Shown here piece by piece: positions 16,392 to 17,523 of a stretch of 17,523 nucleotides of DNA. This stretch comes from Stramenopiles sp. TOSAG23-2 (Eukaryota > Sar), in assembly GCA_900128395.1 (NCBI GenBank), contig LT649639.1:1-17523 (forward strand). Direction: 5' to 3'. The number at the start of each line of letters is the position of its first letter. Position 1 is the first letter of the stretch. A model generated the notes under the pieces. That model was not told the DNA's origin, searched no databases, and saw only the letters and a list, made by a program, of their open reading frames with translations. The translations under genes and the position numbers were made by a program.

Positions 16392-17523
16392 ATGGGGTAT
16401 CCACCAACACGTGAGGAATATAATGAACTTAGAAACAAACTTAAATTATTCGAACAAAATTACAAACAGAACAAGAATGATGATACTACACACAAAACTA
16501 TGAAGGAAAAAAAAAAGGCAAGTACATTTACGAACGTCGATGTGGAGTTAAAATCTATACCAAAAGATAATCGTAAGAATACACCACGTCGAAATTCTTT
16601 GGCAGATATATATCATAATAATACGGTACGGCGTAAAAGTATGATATTATTAGGTGAAGATGTTGTAATGGATGATTGGTTGGATTGGCGTGTAAAATGG
16701 GGACAACGTGGGGTAGGACTTTTTGCTTTCCTTGCGTTGATATGTTATCTTCTTGCTGGTGGAACAAATGTTGGATTACGTACTGCAGTAATTATATTTG
16801 CTGTTCTTGCAATAATATGTTTTGGTATATTATATTATAAAAATGTCTCATTAGTAATTATAAAACGATTGCTAAAAGAAACAAATGTGGTTGTTATTAT
16901 TTTATTAACAATTTTAAATTGGATTATTGAGATTGGACGACCAATGAACTCATTATCACCAATTATGGGATTTATATATATAGTAGTAATAAATGCTTTT
17001 TTATTTATTGATGCAGTAAAATTAAAAAGTCGTATGTTTGTGATTATTTGTGGAAGTTTATCCACAGTTTTAAATATTTACAACATTTACGGAAATACAT
17101 TTGGAAATTGGAATAAAGAAGTAGTTTTATTTAATTACACCATACAAGGTGAAGAGTATACAATCATGAAACGATCAATACAACGATCCATTTTTCTTCA
17201 AGTTTTACTTTTTAGTATATCTGCTGTATATACAATGTTTAAAGATAAGAAAATGGAATTAATGATATTTGCTACTGGAAATATATATCGAGAAACAGGA
17301 ACTGCATTAGCACACGCTAAAAATATGTATCCACCAACACGTGAGGAATACAATGAACTTGTAAACAAACTTAAATTATTCGAACAAAATAACAAACAGA
17401 ACAAGAATGATGATACTACACACAAAACAACGAAGGAAAAAAAAAAGGCAAGTACATTTACGAACGTCGATGTGGAGTTAAAATCTATACCAAAAGATAA
17501 TCGTAAGAATACACCACGTCGAA
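16392..17523 (+). CDS. Six-TM membrane protein with in-frame tandem self-duplication, 3'-partial
   Basis: Unrecognised protein. The frame is open from ATG 16392 (in-frame TAG at 16383) to the window end, 377 codons with no stop. Each module has a charged Lys/Asn-rich N-terminal region of about 100 residues, with two RRxS sites (S69, S83; PKA-like consensus) and an aromatic DDWLDWRVKWGQRG just before the membrane. About six hydrophobic segments follow, near 108-124, 130-150, 165-182, 189-207, 214-232 and 266-283. A short hydrophilic tail leads at codon 313 straight into a second copy of the N-terminal region (YPPTREEYNEL). Six segments per module would put both N-terminal regions on the same side of the membrane, so a repeated polypeptide is topologically sensible. 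No signal peptide is obvious. Transporter, channel or receptor cannot be decided. Frame highly likely coding; function unknown. Confidence 0.8.
   Translation, partial: MGYPPTREEYNELRNKLKLFEQNYKQNKNDDTTHKTMKEKKKASTFTNVDVELKSIPKDNRKNTPRRNSLADIYHNNTVRRKSMILLGEDVVMDDWLDWRVKWGQRGVGLFAFLALICYLLAGGTNVGLRTAVIIFAVLAIICFGILYYKNVSLVIIKRLLKETNVVVIILLTILNWIIEIGRPMNSLSPIMGFIYIVVINAFLFIDAVKLKSRMFVIICGSLSTVLNIYNIYGNTFGNWNKEVVLFNYTIQGEEYTIMKRSIQRSIFLQVLLFSISAVYTMFKDKKMELMIFATGNIYRETGTALAHAKNMYPPTREEYNELVNKLKLFEQNNKQNKNDDTTHKTTKEKKKASTFTNVDVELKSIPKDNRKNTPRR
16398..17523 (+). repeat. 930-nt tandem duplication within the membrane-protein gene
   Basis: Bases 17328-17523 repeat 16398-16593 at an offset of 930 (exactly 310 codons) with no indels. 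By eye there are six mismatches in 196 bases, changing three residues (R14V, Y24N and M37T in first-copy numbering). The second copy is cut by the window end, so the number of units is unknown. Confidence 0.95.

Noticed and set aside
1-17523. CRISPR arrays, bacterial operons, insertion sequences or prophage genes
   Set aside because: No spaced identical repeats, no transposase or integrase frames; spliced genes and eukaryote-only proteins (PR65, RPC6) exclude a bacterial contig.

Overview
This is AT-rich eukaryotic nuclear DNA, most likely from a single-celled protist. Conserved eukaryotic genes sit between long A/T-biased spacers full of homopolymers and short microsatellites. Proteins carry Asn/Thr/Gln runs like those of amoeboid protists. 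Two short introns (126 and 94 nt) both begin GTAAGT and end AG. TAA and TGA both act as stops, so the standard code fits. I cannot name the lineage from this window alone.

Layout, left to right: (1) the 3' portion of a glucosamine-fructose-6-phosphate aminotransferase gene (+), cut by the window edge and of bacterial, apparently Bacteroidetes-like, type; (2) PP2A catalytic subunit (-); (3) a two-exon HAD-superfamily protein (+); (4) a calcyphosin-like EF-hand protein (-); (5) a large ankyrin / Q-N-rich / coiled-coil gene (+) with one intron and two 1-nt frame breaks at the edges of near-identical internal duplications; (6) PP2A scaffold subunit A/PR65 (+); (7) RNA polymerase III subunit RPC6/RPC39 (-); (8) an unrecognised six-TM membrane protein (+) whose reading frame stays open to the window end and runs directly into a second copy of itself (930-nt period).

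Genes 1/2, 3/4 and 6/7 are convergent; genes 2/3, 4/5 and 7/8 are divergent; only 5/6 are head-to-tail. There is no operon logic. The two core PP2A subunits, which form the obligate AC dimer, lie about 9 kb apart on opposite strands. Genes 1, 2, 6 and 7 are housekeeping: amino-sugar synthesis, the PP2A core and Pol III initiation. Genes 5 and 8 are the fast-evolving, repeat-built accessory part and the best place to look for something undescribed.
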